Of a stretch of 64,000 nucleotides of DNA, positions 9,958-20,088 are shown piece after piece. The DNA comes from Falcatimonas sp. MSJ-15. GTDB lineage: Bacteria > Bacillota > Clostridia > Lachnospirales > Lachnospiraceae. The notes under the pieces are model-generated. The model was not told the origin of the DNA, made no database searches, and worked only from the letters and a program-made list of their open reading frames with translations. Both the position numbers and the translations under genes were made by a program. The DNA is taken from positions 24,937 to 88,936 of the forward strand of contig NZ_JAHLQC010000016.1 in NCBI RefSeq assembly GCF_018918265.1. The letters are read 5' to 3'. Position 1 is the first letter of the stretch, and every line of letters begins with the position of its first letter.

Positions 9958-10339
9958 TTTTTGTATTCCCCCCTGATATTGTTTTACACTAACATAATCG
10001 CCATATTCTTCCATTAATTATATCTGAAAGTTTCTTATTAGTGTACATTGATTTTTTGTAATTGGCAATGCTTATTAACATTTTTATCATTAGTATTTCT
10101 TTGTTGTATCTTTTTCGTAACTTGCTTTCAATAGCATTATGTAAACCTGTGCATTTTTTATACTTTTTTTAAAATTTATGTTCATTTTTTGTAGATTATG
10201 TGGTAAAATCATTCTATAAGGACTTTGGTCCTGCCGGTTACTCTGCAAATTAGCCGGTTTAATCTTTACAATTGGTGTCGGTTACATCATGACACTAACA
10301 TAACAATATTTTTATCGCATTATGCAGATAGGAGGACAT

Positions 10340-11557
10340 ATGGCAAGATTTACATTACCAAGAGATTTATATCACGGAAAAGGTGCTCTTGAGGCACTTA
10401 AGACATTTGAAGGAAAAAAAGCTGTTGTATGTGTTGGTGGCGGTTCTATGAAACGCTTTGGTTTTTTAGACAGAGCCTGTGACTATCTTAAGGAAGCAGG
10501 TATGGAAGTTAAACTTATTGAAGGTATTGAACCTGATCCATCTGTTGATACTGTTATGAATGGAGCTAAGGTTATGCTTGAGTTTGAGCCTGACTGGATT
10601 ATTGCAATGGGTGGTGGTTCACCGATTGATGCTGCTAAAGCTATGTGGATTAAATATGAATATCCAGACACAAGTTTTGAAGATATGTGTAAGGTATTTG
10701 GACTTCCAAAACTTCGTAAAAAAGCTCATTTTTGTGCAATTTCTTCTACTTCAGGAACTGCTACAGAAGTAACTGCTTTTTCTATTATTACTGATTATAA
10801 TAAGGGTATTAAATATCCTATCGCTGATTTTGAGATTACACCTGATGTTGCTATTGTTGACCCTGACCTTGCTGAGACTATGCCTAAGAAACTTGTTGCT
10901 CACACAGGTATGGATGCTATCACTCATGCAATAGAGGCTTATGTGTCTACTGCTAATTGTGATTTTACTGATCCTTTAGCTCTTCATGCTATTGAGATGA
11001 TTCAGCATGATCTTGTTGATTCTTATAATGGAGATATGGCTAAACGTGACAGTATGCATAATGCTCAGTGTCTTGCAGGTATGGCTTTTTCTAATGCTTT
11101 ACTTGGTATCGTTCATTCTATGGCTCATAAGACAGGTGCTGCTTTTGCTGATTATGGCGCACATATTATTCATGGTGCTGCTAATGCAATGTATCTGCCA
11201 AAAGTTATTAAGTTCAATGCTAAAGATCCTGAAGCTAAGAAACGTTATGGTGTTATCGCTGATTATATGAAACTTGGTGGCAATAATGATGATGAAAAAG
11301 TTGATCTTCTCATCGCTTACTTAAGAAAGATGAATGATGAACTTAATATTCCTCATTGTATTAAGAATTATGGTGCTGACAGCTATCCTGTTGAGAATGG
11401 TTTTGTTCCTGAAGAAGTATTCCTTGAGAGACTTCACGATGTTGCTGCTAATGCAATCTTAGATGCCTGCACAGGTTCTAATCCAAGACAGCCTAGCCAG
11501 GAAGAGATGGAGAAACTTCTCAAATGTTGTTATTATGATACAGAAGTTGATTTCTAA
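10340..11557 (+). CDS. Iron-containing alcohol dehydrogenase
   Basis: GGGSPIDAAKAMW, HTGMDAITHAIEAYVS, GIVHSMAHKTGAAF; GGAGG RBS before ATG 10340. Confidence 0.94.
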   Translation: MARFTLPRDLYHGKGALEALKTFEGKKAVVCVGGGSMKRFGFLDRACDYLKEAGMEVKLIEGIEPDPSVDTVMNGAKVMLEFEPDWIIAMGGGSPIDAAKAMWIKYEYPDTSFEDMCKVFGLPKLRKKAHFCAISSTSGTATEVTAFSIITDYNKGIKYPIADFEITPDVAIVDPDLAETMPKKLVAHTGMDAITHAIEAYVSTANCDFTDPLALHAIEMIQHDLVDSYNGDMAKRDSMHNAQCLAGMAFSNALLGIVHSMAHKTGAAFADYGAHIIHGAANAMYLPKVIKFNAKDPEAKKRYGVIADYMKLGGNNDDEKVDLLIAYLRKMNDELNIPHCIKNYGADSYPVENGFVPEEVFLERLHDVAANAILDACTGSNPRQPSQEEMEKLLKCCYYDTEVDF

Positions 11558-11581
11558 TTACATAATTACAATATACTTTAA

Positions 11582-11733
11582 CCAAAAGTAGTATAATTAA
11601 AAGTATTATAATCAAAAGTACTCTATCTAACTAAAAGTAGTATAACTTAAAATACTATGATTAAAAGTACTATACCTTAAAGTACTATAACTTAAAATAC
11701 TCTAATTAAAAGTACTCTAACCAAAGCATTCTA
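11582..11733. repeat. Degenerate ~15-16 bp tandem repeat (AAAAGTACTATAACTT-like), about 10 copies
   Basis: Visible repetition immediately after the Fe-ADH gene. Confidence 0.9.
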
Positions 11734-11757
11734 ATATAGATGCATGGTAAAATAAGA

Positions 11758-11836
11758 CAGCAGATGGTGTTATATATGTATTTTTCTTATTCCGGTTTCG
11801 GGTAGGAGTTCATATATAATATATCTGCTGTTTTTG
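11758..11836 (+). terminator. Two-part stem terminator with a 32-nt apical loop
   Basis: CAGCAGAT/ATCTGCTG and TTATATATG/CATATATAA followed by TTTTTGATATTTTTTC. Confidence 0.7.
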
Positions 11837-11910
11837 ATATTTTTTCTTCTTAATTATTAATTTTTATCTTTTATTTTTTATCAGGCAATCCAATTAAAAA
11901 TCTCTGAGAA

Positions 11911-12067
11911 TGTATATTCACTATGCATAGATTATATATTAAAAATGTATATTCGCTATGCTTAGATTTATATATTAAAAATATATATATTCGCTATGCT
12001 TAGATTTATATATCAAAATATATATTCGTATGCATAGATTTATATATTAAAAATATATATTCGCTAC
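11911..12067. repeat. ~36-bp tandem repeat (TGTATATTCGCTATGCTTAGATTTATATATTAAAAA), about 4.5 copies
   Basis: Direct reading. Confidence 0.93.
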
Positions 12068-12101
12068 ATCAAGATTATCTATATCAAATAAAAGGCTAAT
12101 A

Positions 12102-12368
12102 TTAGTCTGCTATCTCATCTGCATGTTTCTGTGTCCATGATGCTGCATAACTGCATGATGTACGGAATGTCTTTCCTTCTTTTTTTATCTGATTTACTGC
12201 TGCTTTTACAAGTTTGCCAGCTATTCCCTGTCCTCTTAATTCATCAGATACATAGGTATGATTAATGTCACATACTCCTGTTTCTACTTCTGGAAATGTT
12301 ATCTCTGCAAGGAGTGTCTTATCTTCTTTTTCAATGTATATTCTGTTATTGTCATATTTAAATTCCAT
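12102..12368 (-). CDS. Small GNAT-like N-acetyltransferase
   Basis: NHTYVSDELRGQGIAGKLVKAAVNQIKKEGK acetyl-CoA binding motif. Confidence 0.85.
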   Translation of the reverse strand: MEFKYDNNRIYIEKEDKTLLAEITFPEVETGVCDINHTYVSDELRGQGIAGKLVKAAVNQIKKEGKTFRTSCSYAASWTQKHADEIAD

Positions 12369-12505
12369 ATTTTTCCTTCTTTCTTCTTATATTTTATTAA
12401 TTATGCTAAGTAAATGGATATATCTAACATTCTAGCTTATTGTTCTTAAAATGCAACGTTTATTCCAGATTATATTACAAGTTATATTTTTTGTAATCAT
12501 CTAAA

Positions 12506-12554
12506 CTGACTACTCCAACAGGCAAGCCTGTGGTGGGCGCCACTAATTTATAAC
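12506..12554. repeat. Dispersed palindromic motif (ACAGGCAAGCCTGT ... GTGGGCGCCAC), possible IS200/IS605-type right end
   Basis: Similar sequences at 26837-26882 and, in part, 53898-53925. Confidence 0.5.
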
Positions 12555-12555
12555 T

Positions 12556-13203
12556 TTATATTCCTGCCTTAGCACAGATATCATTAAGACAGCATCTGTC
12601 ACAATGCGGCTTGGTTCTAGCTGTGCATACTTCTCTTCCATGGTCAACAAGTCTATGGCAGAAGTCATTGCCTTCTTCTAATGGTACTATTTTTCTAAGT
12701 GCCATCTCAACTTTTTTCGGATCTTTTTCGTTGTCTATAAGTCCTATCCTGTTAGTGAGTCTTATACAATGTGTATCGGTAACTATTGCCGGTTTGCCAA
12801 ATACGTCTCCCATTATGAGGTTTGCACTTTTTCTTCCAACTCCCGGAAGTTTAAGAAGTTCATCAAAATCTTCTGGTACTTTGCCATTATATTCGTCTCT
12901 TAACATACGCATACAGGCTGATATGTCTTTTGCTTTGCTCTTGCCAAGTCCACATGGTCTTACTATCTTCTCTATGTCTTCTGGTTGTGCCTTTGCAAGT
13001 GCATTGACTGAATTATACTTTTCAAAGAGTTCTTTTACAACAACATTAACTCTTGCATCTGTGCATTGTGCTGCAAGACGTACACTTACAAGAAGTTTCC
13101 ATGCTTCATCATAATCAAGCGTACATTCTGTTTTTGGATATTCTTTTTTTAATCGCTCTATTACTTCTATTGCTAACTTCTTCTTATCTATCATACTTGT
13201 CAT
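12556..13203 (-). CDS. nth: Endonuclease III
   Basis: LPGVGRKSANLIM HhH motif, DTHCIRLTNRIGL, C-terminal Cys cluster CTARTKPHCDRCCLNDIC. Confidence 0.95.
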   Translation of the reverse strand: MTSMIDKKKLAIEVIERLKKEYPKTECTLDYDEAWKLLVSVRLAAQCTDARVNVVVKELFEKYNSVNALAKAQPEDIEKIVRPCGLGKSKAKDISACMRMLRDEYNGKVPEDFDELLKLPGVGRKSANLIMGDVFGKPAIVTDTHCIRLTNRIGLIDNEKDPKKVEMALRKIVPLEEGNDFCHRLVDHGREVCTARTKPHCDRCCLNDICAKAGI

Positions 13204-13496
13204 CTTATTTCTCTCCTCGCTATTGTTGATGTAATATGTATAGTATATTTACATATTAAAGTATTTTTTCTCACTTATCAAACTTTATTGCAAATGTTTT
13301 GTTTTACTTGGTCAAATTAGTGTGTGAAAGTTTAATATATAGGTCTTATTAGTATCTGTTTAAAAACATTGTTTAGAGTATTGACTTTTACACGTCTATT
13401 ACCGATATAGATTGTGTAAATAAAATAAGATATATTATATATTATGAATTGGCTCCTTGTAATTTTAATATATGTTTATTTTTGTTATCCTCTTTC

Positions 13497-13533
13497 TCAA
13501 AAAAACACGAAGCAAATGCTTCGTGTTTTTTTA
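13497..13533. terminator. Strong hairpin terminator
   Basis: AAAAAACACGAAGC AAAT GCTTCGTGTTTTTTT. Confidence 0.8.
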
Positions 13534-13759
13534 TGTTATTTATTTATATATTATAATTGTTTTGCTTATATTTTAACTGTATACCTTATGCCCTAATTGT
13601 CTCTCTGATATTATGTTTTTGTTTTACGTTTTGTATTTTTCTCTATCATTTTTAACTAACTGTTTTTGTTCTATTTTTAATCCACATTTTTTGTAATGAG
13701 TTTTTTGTATATTTTATTATGTCCCTATTTACCTTTGTGTATCTAATACCAATACCTTA

Positions 13760-14056
13760 TCAAAGGTTTACTGTTGTATCAAGTGTGGTTCAACGAATTA
13801 CAAGAAAAATGGAGTAACTACAAAGGGATTGCAACGATATCGTTGTAAAGATTGTGGAGCAAGCTTTTCAGAAAATTATGGAGACAGTCTTCGCTACACT
13901 CATCTTTCAGAGGATACATGGGAAGAAATGTTGCGAGAAAGGCACTTTTTATGGAAAGCAAATCACGAATATTTGTTTGTATATGGTATTTCTTATCAGC
14001 ATGTGTTAGACTACTGTTATACAAATCGGAATTTGGCAGATGTAAAAGGATTTTGA
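13760..14056 (+). pseudogene. Truncated transposase N-terminus (zinc ribbon)
   Basis: CCIKCGSTNYKKNGVTTKGLQRYRCKDCGASFSENYGD; no upstream Met, ends at LADVKGF*. Confidence 0.7.
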
Positions 14057-14141
14057 CACGCATAATAAGTGATGTCAAAGCTATTTTGTAGACAATAGTG
14101 AGCGTTTTTCCTACAATAAAAGTGCAAGGAGGTATAGTGGC

Positions 14142-14795
14142 ATGGAGCATGATATTGGATGCAAAATCAAGGCAGCCCGAATTGAAAAAAAGCTAACGCA
14201 AGAACAGGTTGCCGAATTGTTGGGTGTGAGTCGTCAGACCATCTCAAATTGGGAAAATGAAAAATCCTATCCAGATATTATCAGCGTCATTAAAATGAGC
14301 GAATGCTACGATGTCTCTCTTGACTATCTATTGAAAGGAGAACAAAAAATGAAAAGCTATTATGATTATCTTGAAGAAAGTACGAATGTTGTGAAAAGCA
14401 ATGCCAACAGAAACAAGATTATTACGATTCTCTCCTATCTCTTGATTTGGGCGTTTGCAATGATAGTGTTCTGGTTTTTTACAAGTGGAAGTGACGCTAT
14501 GGGTTACAGTTTGATGTTTCTTTGGTTTATTCTTCCTATATCCACATTTATTGTATCTATTGTTATTGGTAAAAATAACTTTTGGGGAAAAGGAAAATGG
14601 GCATTCACTCTTTTCTTTGGCGTAATGTATATGCTTGCTGAATATGGCACATTCAAAATGGCAAACAACATGGCTTTTAACAAACTTAATGCCCCTGACT
14701 TGGGAATGATTGTAGCCGGAGCAATAATCTCTGCAATCGGTATGTTGGTAGGTTCACTGTGGAATAAGAAACGCCACAATCAAAAAAATAAGTAA
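14142..14795 (+). CDS. XRE-family HTH regulator with C-terminal transmembrane domain
   Basis: KKLTQEQVAELLGVSRQTISNWENEKSYPDI; about 4 hydrophobic segments downstream. Confidence 0.9.
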   Translation: MEHDIGCKIKAARIEKKLTQEQVAELLGVSRQTISNWENEKSYPDIISVIKMSECYDVSLDYLLKGEQKMKSYYDYLEESTNVVKSNANRNKIITILSYLLIWAFAMIVFWFFTSGSDAMGYSLMFLWFILPISTFIVSIVIGKNNFWGKGKWAFTLFFGVMYMLAEYGTFKMANNMAFNKLNAPDLGMIVAGAIISAIGMLVGSLWNKKRHNQKNK

Positions 14796-14834
14796 CAAGA
14801 AAAATTCCTGTTTGTCAATTACAGGTGACATTGA

Positions 14835-14870
14835 AAGAGCCAGCCCTTTCAAGGTGCTGGCCCTTTCAAA
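14835..14870 (+). terminator. Hairpin after the XRE-TM gene
   Basis: GCCAGCCCTTTCAAGGTGCTGGC. Confidence 0.55.
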
Positions 14871-15016
14871 AATTCCATTCTAATAAATTGCACGACAACT
14901 TATCAAAAAATAAGTTTCCCATTAGTGAAAAATGAATAGAAAATGTATAAAAGTGGTAAAAGCGAATAATTATAAGGGTTTATTCATTAGACACACTTTT
15001 GTAAAAAGGGAGTTTA

Positions 15017-15892
15017 TTATTTCTCATTTTTAAATACCATCATCATCTCGTGTGTAAGGCTTAGTCCTTCTTTATAATCAGGTACTTCTTCTCTTGTCAT
15101 CCAGCTTGCATACGAGAGTTCTTCTTCATCAAGGTGAATTATTCCGTCTGAGAGTTCTTCATCAAGTTCTGCAAAAAATCCCATCAAAAGATCTCCTGCT
15201 ATTCCCCAAGGCTGGGATTTGTAATATCTTATGTTTTTTATATTCATTCCGACTTCTTCCATTACTTCTCTTCTTACTGTCTCTTCTATTGTCTCACCTA
15301 TCTCGTTAAAGCCTGCTATTAGTGCATATCTTGTATATTCTCTGCCTGCATATTTGGTTAACATTATTCTATCGTTGTGTGTAAGTGCTACAATTACTGC
15401 CGGTGCTATTCTTGGAAATATCATATTATGACATTTAGGGCAGTATAACATTCGCTGGACTTTATCATGCACAGTCTTAGTCCCACAACTTCCACAATAT
15501 TGATTTACACTATACCATGTGCTAAGATGCAGCCCTGTGGCTGTTGCCATTGCATCTTCTTTTTTTAGAAGCTGTCTTGTCTCATTGACTGTTGCATAGT
15601 GCCATTTAGTATTCTTGTCTGCATTAATATTTTGATTATTTAGAAGAAAATATTTTGTATCATCAATTGCAAAAAGATATATTGCTTCTTTATTTTTTTC
15701 TTCATATTCTTCGCTTTTTTTTACGCACATAAGTGTCTCTGCTTCTTTATATGTTGGTATTACAAGTCTGGTATTATTCTCTCTTTTTAATAGAACATTT
15801 CTCCCATCATATATAAGCACTTTATCCTGTGCGGTGCATTTTTCATCCCTGTATTGGTTATAAAATTTTTTTGGTGCTATATCCTGAATCAT
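15017..15892 (-). CDS. nudC: NAD(+) diphosphatase (NudC-like Nudix hydrolase)
   Basis: CGSCGTK...YCPKCHNMIFPRIAPAVIV Zn ribbon and Nudix box GFNEIGETIEETVRREVMEEVG. Confidence 0.93.
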   Translation of the reverse strand: MIQDIAPKKFYNQYRDEKCTAQDKVLIYDGRNVLLKRENNTRLVIPTYKEAETLMCVKKSEEYEEKNKEAIYLFAIDDTKYFLLNNQNINADKNTKWHYATVNETRQLLKKEDAMATATGLHLSTWYSVNQYCGSCGTKTVHDKVQRMLYCPKCHNMIFPRIAPAVIVALTHNDRIMLTKYAGREYTRYALIAGFNEIGETIEETVRREVMEEVGMNIKNIRYYKSQPWGIAGDLLMGFFAELDEELSDGIIHLDEEELSYASWMTREEVPDYKEGLSLTHEMMMVFKNEK

Positions 15893-15901
15893 TTTTTTCT
15901 C

Positions 15902-17263
15902 CTAGTTCTTGCTTAGCTTATCAAGTTTTTTCATAAATATTCTACTAAGGAATAGTGATATTATGAAGGATATCACATATCCTACTGGTTGTGCTTCCTG
16001 TATTCCGCTCATTCCTCTAAGTGCTGAGAGTATTAACAATACCGGTATGAAGATTAATCCACTTCTAAGTGATGATGCAAATATTGCAAGTGCTCTCTGT
16101 CCTGTACTCTGAAATCCCATCTCTGTCATCATCGTAAGTGGTACAAACATCAATGTAATGCATTGTAATCTTAATGCTCTTATTCCATAGGATAATACTT
16201 CGCTGTCATCTCTAAGAAGACTTAAGAAGAAGTCTGATTTTATATATACCGGAATTATTATTATAAGAAGTAGTACTTCTGCTGCCGCAACTGTAAACCA
16301 GAATGCTTTTTTTACTCTGTCATATTTGCCTGCTCCATAGTTATAGCTGCTGACCGGCTGAAATCCCTGTCCCATTCCTATCGCTACTGCCATCATAAAA
16401 AATGCTATTCTTGATGTATTGCTCATTGCCGCAACTGCTGCATCTCCATATATTGCTGATTGTCCATTTAGGAGCATTGTTGCAATGCTATTTAGCGATT
16501 GTCTTATAAGGCTTGGAAATCCTGTCGCCATTATATTACCCGGCACTGCAAATGTATGGCTTATTCTATGTATTGATATCTTAGTCTCTGTTCTTCCTGT
16601 TAAGAACATTAGAAGAAGTATTATAAAACTTATTATCTGTGATAATGCTGTTGATAAACCTGCTCCTGATATTCCCATGTTCATCCCGAACATAAAGAGC
16701 ATATCTCCACCTATATTAATCGCTGCACCTGTCATAAGTCCAATTGTTCCAAGTCTTGCTCTTCCTTCATATCTTAGCAGATTGTTAAGTGTGAGACTTG
16801 ATGTAAAAAATGGTGCTGATATTATTATATATATTATATAACTTTTGGCATAAGGTTCTATTGTCTTTGTACTTCCAAGTATATGAACAAGTGGTGTAAG
16901 AAATATATAACTTAATATTCCTATAATTCCTCCAAGTAAAAGTGACAGGAAGAATCCTGTTGAGCTGTAAGCTGTTGCTCCTTCACTATCTTTAGCTCCA
17001 AGCCTTCTTGACATTACACTTCCAGCTCCCTGTCCGCACATGAATCCGACTGCCTGCAGTATTGACATATATCCAAATACTATTCCTACTGCCCCACTTG
17101 CACTATTGCCAAGTCTGCCTACAAATGCAGTATCTACAAGGTTATATATGTTAGTTACCATCATACTTATTATTGTAGGTATTGCAAGTGTTCCAATAAG
17201 TTTTGGTATTGGTTTTGTTGTCATTTTTTCATATTGAAGATTTTTCTTAGTCTCACTGTCCAT
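15902..17263 (-). CDS. MATE family efflux transporter
   Basis: PIPKLIGTLAIPTIISMMVTNIYNLVDTAFVGRLG; GFQPVSSYNYGAGKYDRVKKAF. Confidence 0.93.
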   Translation of the reverse strand: MDSETKKNLQYEKMTTKPIPKLIGTLAIPTIISMMVTNIYNLVDTAFVGRLGNSASGAVGIVFGYMSILQAVGFMCGQGAGSVMSRRLGAKDSEGATAYSSTGFFLSLLLGGIIGILSYIFLTPLVHILGSTKTIEPYAKSYIIYIIISAPFFTSSLTLNNLLRYEGRARLGTIGLMTGAAINIGGDMLFMFGMNMGISGAGLSTALSQIISFIILLLMFLTGRTETKISIHRISHTFAVPGNIMATGFPSLIRQSLNSIATMLLNGQSAIYGDAAVAAMSNTSRIAFFMMAVAIGMGQGFQPVSSYNYGAGKYDRVKKAFWFTVAAAEVLLLIIIIPVYIKSDFFLSLLRDDSEVLSYGIRALRLQCITLMFVPLTMMTEMGFQSTGQRALAIFASSLRSGLIFIPVLLILSALRGMSGIQEAQPVGYVISFIISLFLSRIFMKKLDKLSKN

Positions 17264-17325
17264 TTTGACACCTGTATCAGTTTGTTATATCCTGTTACTT
17301 TTTCCTTTCTGAGTTTTTTTATTTT

Positions 17326-17522
17326 ATGATGCCAGGGTCAAAAGATCTAAACCCACATGAGCTTGCTCATAGGTGGGTGAAAGACCTTGGGACCCGCCCC
17401 GATATGAGCATAAAAGTGGGATGACAATCCCACGATATGCGAATATCGGGTAGAATTGTGGGAGTGCGTAGCACGGAGCAATTCGTAGGCATCAAAGTTG
17501 GGGCTTTTGACCCCAACATCAT
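17326..17522. other. ~197-bp palindromic multi-hairpin element
   Basis: Terminal ATGATGCCAGGGTCAAAAG / CTTTTGACCCCAACATCAT; three internal hairpins. Confidence 0.8.
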
Positions 17523-17682
17523 TTTATTTAGTAATTGTAAAATTTATATCCGTCTACTTGTAGCCTAAAATTTTTCTCTATTTGAAATAGTAGTCTTTGC
17601 AACTGTCAGTACTTTTTTTGTATTCACTGCTTAGTATGTATATAAATTGATATATTACATATACAAATCATGCCAAAAAAAT

Positions 17683-17715
17683 AACAACCCCATTTTAGCA
17701 TTAAATGGGGTTGTT
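17683..17715 (-). terminator. Terminator of the second MCP gene
   Basis: AACAACCCCATTTTA-GCA-TTAAATGGGGTTGTT with A-run upstream on +. Confidence 0.8.
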
Positions 17716-17797
17716 AACAATAGTTAATAGATGTCACTGCTCATTTATAGTAAACAAAATATGGTTATTGATATAAATTAATTTCACGATATATTTT

Positions 17798-19582
17798 TTA
17801 TTCTTCAATCACAAAGTTGCTTACATTCTTGCGGAGTTCTACTGCCGAAGCCTCCGCTGTCTTAACACCTTTCATGACTTCTGCCGATCCGCCTGCAATA
17901 GAAACAGTTTTTTGTGCAATATTTGTTGTACCTGCAGCACTTTCATTTGATGCGGTGGTAATTTCTTCAATTGCCGTTGTAATATTAGAAATGGATGCTA
18001 CAAGTTCTTCTGAGGTTGCACTAAAATCTGATACCAGCTCATTAATTTTAGTTGCATCCAAGTTATAATCATCTGCCATTTTCTCAAAATCGTCAAAACT
18101 CTTCACAATATCAGTATCTACAAAATCCAACAGACGATTAGAATCATTTGCAAGATTTGCTACTGCATTATCCACATTTTCCGTCACAGCCTGAATATTT
18201 GCCACAGCATCTTGGGACTGTTCTGCCAATACTCTGATTTCCTCTGCAACAACTGCAAATCCCTTTCCGGCCTCGCCAGCACGTGCTGCCTCAATGGATG
18301 CATTCAGTGCAAGCAGATTAGTCTGTCCGGTAATCGCAAGGATAGAATCAGCAAGGACGCCTATCTGTTCCACAACCTTTGCCTCTTTAAGTGCCTGTTC
18401 AAGCCTTCCCCTGATTTCTTCAAGCACCGTCTGGACTTTCTGTCTATTCTCTACCGTTGTTTGCTTCGTCTGTGCTGCCCTCTTATGAATTTCTTCTGAT
18501 TCCGTAGCGCCATTCTGTGCACATATCGCAATCTCTTTAGCTGTACCGTCAATCTGCTGAGTCATACTGTTAATCTGTTCTGTGGATGCGGCTGTTTCTT
18601 CAGTACTTGCAGCAAGCTCCTCAGTTGTCGCAGATACATCCTCAATTTCTTCATTCAGATTTGATATACTGCTATCCATCGTTTCCACAACTTTATCAAT
18701 ATTTGCCGCCTCTATCTTTACCTTAGAAAGCAATCCGCATACTGATTTCCTCATCGTCTCAAGTGCTCCTGCTAACTGCCCGAAATCATCTTTTCGTTTC
18801 ATCATATTGTCCTGCATCCTATGTGCAAAATTACCACCTGCAATCACTTCAATCTCTGCTACAACTTTCTTTAGCGACTTTGTAATATCCTGGGCAATCA
18901 TAAAAATAAGCACTGCAACAACCACAAGCATTGCAACACATGACCCAATTAGTGCGCTTGTCTTTTTCATTGCATAGCTTGAAAATACCTTGTCCTGATT
19001 TGCAATGGCAGTATCAATATAATCGGTATAATTTCCGGTACCAACCACCCAGTCAAATGGTTCAAAATATGCACTGTAGGAACGCTTTGGTGAAGGTTTC
19101 GTCTCTCCTTCTTTAGGAAATACATAATCTGTGTATCCTCCACCGTCTTCCACTGCTACACGTATGATTTCTTTTACCATTTTGTATCCGTTTGCATCCT
19201 CAGTCTCCATACGGTTCGTTCCCTCGGTATTGCTGCCAAGCAGAACTACATTTGTGCCATCTGACTGATCAATCCAAAAGTAACCAGTTTCTCCGTAACG
19301 CATCTGCCGAACCTCATCTGCTGCAATTTTTTGTGCTTCATCTAATGTATAAGTTCCCGCTTTATATTCGTCATTAATCTCAGTCAATAGAGAAATAACC
19401 ACGCTTACCTGCTCTTTAATTGAGTCATCGTAACTCTGACGTGATGATGCATCCATTGTTTCCAATGCTTTATCTTTTACATCTTCCAAATTTTTGATGG
19501 AAACAACACTCCCAAAAGCCACAAGCAGAATGACTATAACCAGAATCAGATTCAGCTTGGTCCTTACCTTCATATTCTTCAT
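17798..19582 (-). CDS. Methyl-accepting chemotaxis protein with single-Cache-like sensor
   Basis: [14 protein letters not shown]...[18 protein letters not shown] and [38 protein letters not shown]. Confidence 0.95.
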   Translation of the reverse strand: MKNMKVRTKLNLILVIVILLVAFGSVVSIKNLEDVKDKALETMDASSRQSYDDSIKEQVSVVISLLTEINDEYKAGTYTLDEAQKIAADEVRQMRYGETGYFWIDQSDGTNVVLLGSNTEGTNRMETEDANGYKMVKEIIRVAVEDGGGYTDYVFPKEGETKPSPKRSYSAYFEPFDWVVGTGNYTDYIDTAIANQDKVFSSYAMKKTSALIGSCVAMLVVVAVLIFMIAQDITKSLKKVVAEIEVIAGGNFAHRMQDNMMKRKDDFGQLAGALETMRKSVCGLLSKVKIEAANIDKVVETMDSSISNLNEEIEDVSATTEELAASTEETAASTEQINSMTQQIDGTAKEIAICAQNGATESEEIHKRAAQTKQTTVENRQKVQTVLEEIRGRLEQALKEAKVVEQIGVLADSILAITGQTNLLALNASIEAARAGEAGKGFAVVAEEIRVLAEQSQDAVANIQAVTENVDNAVANLANDSNRLLDFVDTDIVKSFDDFEKMADDYNLDATKINELVSDFSATSEELVASISNITTAIEEITTASNESAAGTTNIAQKTVSIAGGSAEVMKGVKTAEASAVELRKNVSNFVIEE

Positions 19583-20088
19583 ACCTTTATTCTCCTTTCA
19601 TCAGAACTAATCAATTTTGTATATTTTGTTTAAAAATGCAAAACTGATTATAAAATTAGTGTACACTTTTATATTATTTTTTTTGTTTCTCATTCATTAT
19701 TATTCCTCCTGTATATATTTTTCACAAATTTATACAATTTAGTTATCGGTATCTTAACACATTATATTTAAATAATTTTATCTACTTTATCATTTATTCA
19801 TGCTACTTGAACTTTTGTTTATTTTATTGATAGTCTGAATTAATACATTTTGTAGAGTTTCTCGATATTTTATGACATATCCATTCCATTTATAATCTTG
19901 TATACTTCTTTTTCTTGACTTATATATTTCAAATATTTTTTCGCTTATATATTAAAAGCACGCTCATATTGCTTGTAAAAATTCAGAATCATATATTCTC
20001 TATTTTTTAAGCTTTAAGCGTGCTTTATAATATATTATTTATTTTCTATCATAATATAACAGTTTTTAATTGTTTTCTTTATTTTTTA

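Noticed and set aside
9335-9976. 213-aa + strand ORF
   Set aside because: Antisense of the CDF transporter membrane region.
13818-14150. 110-aa minus ORF
   Set aside because: Antisense to the transposase fragment, whose zinc-ribbon motif reads on the + strand.
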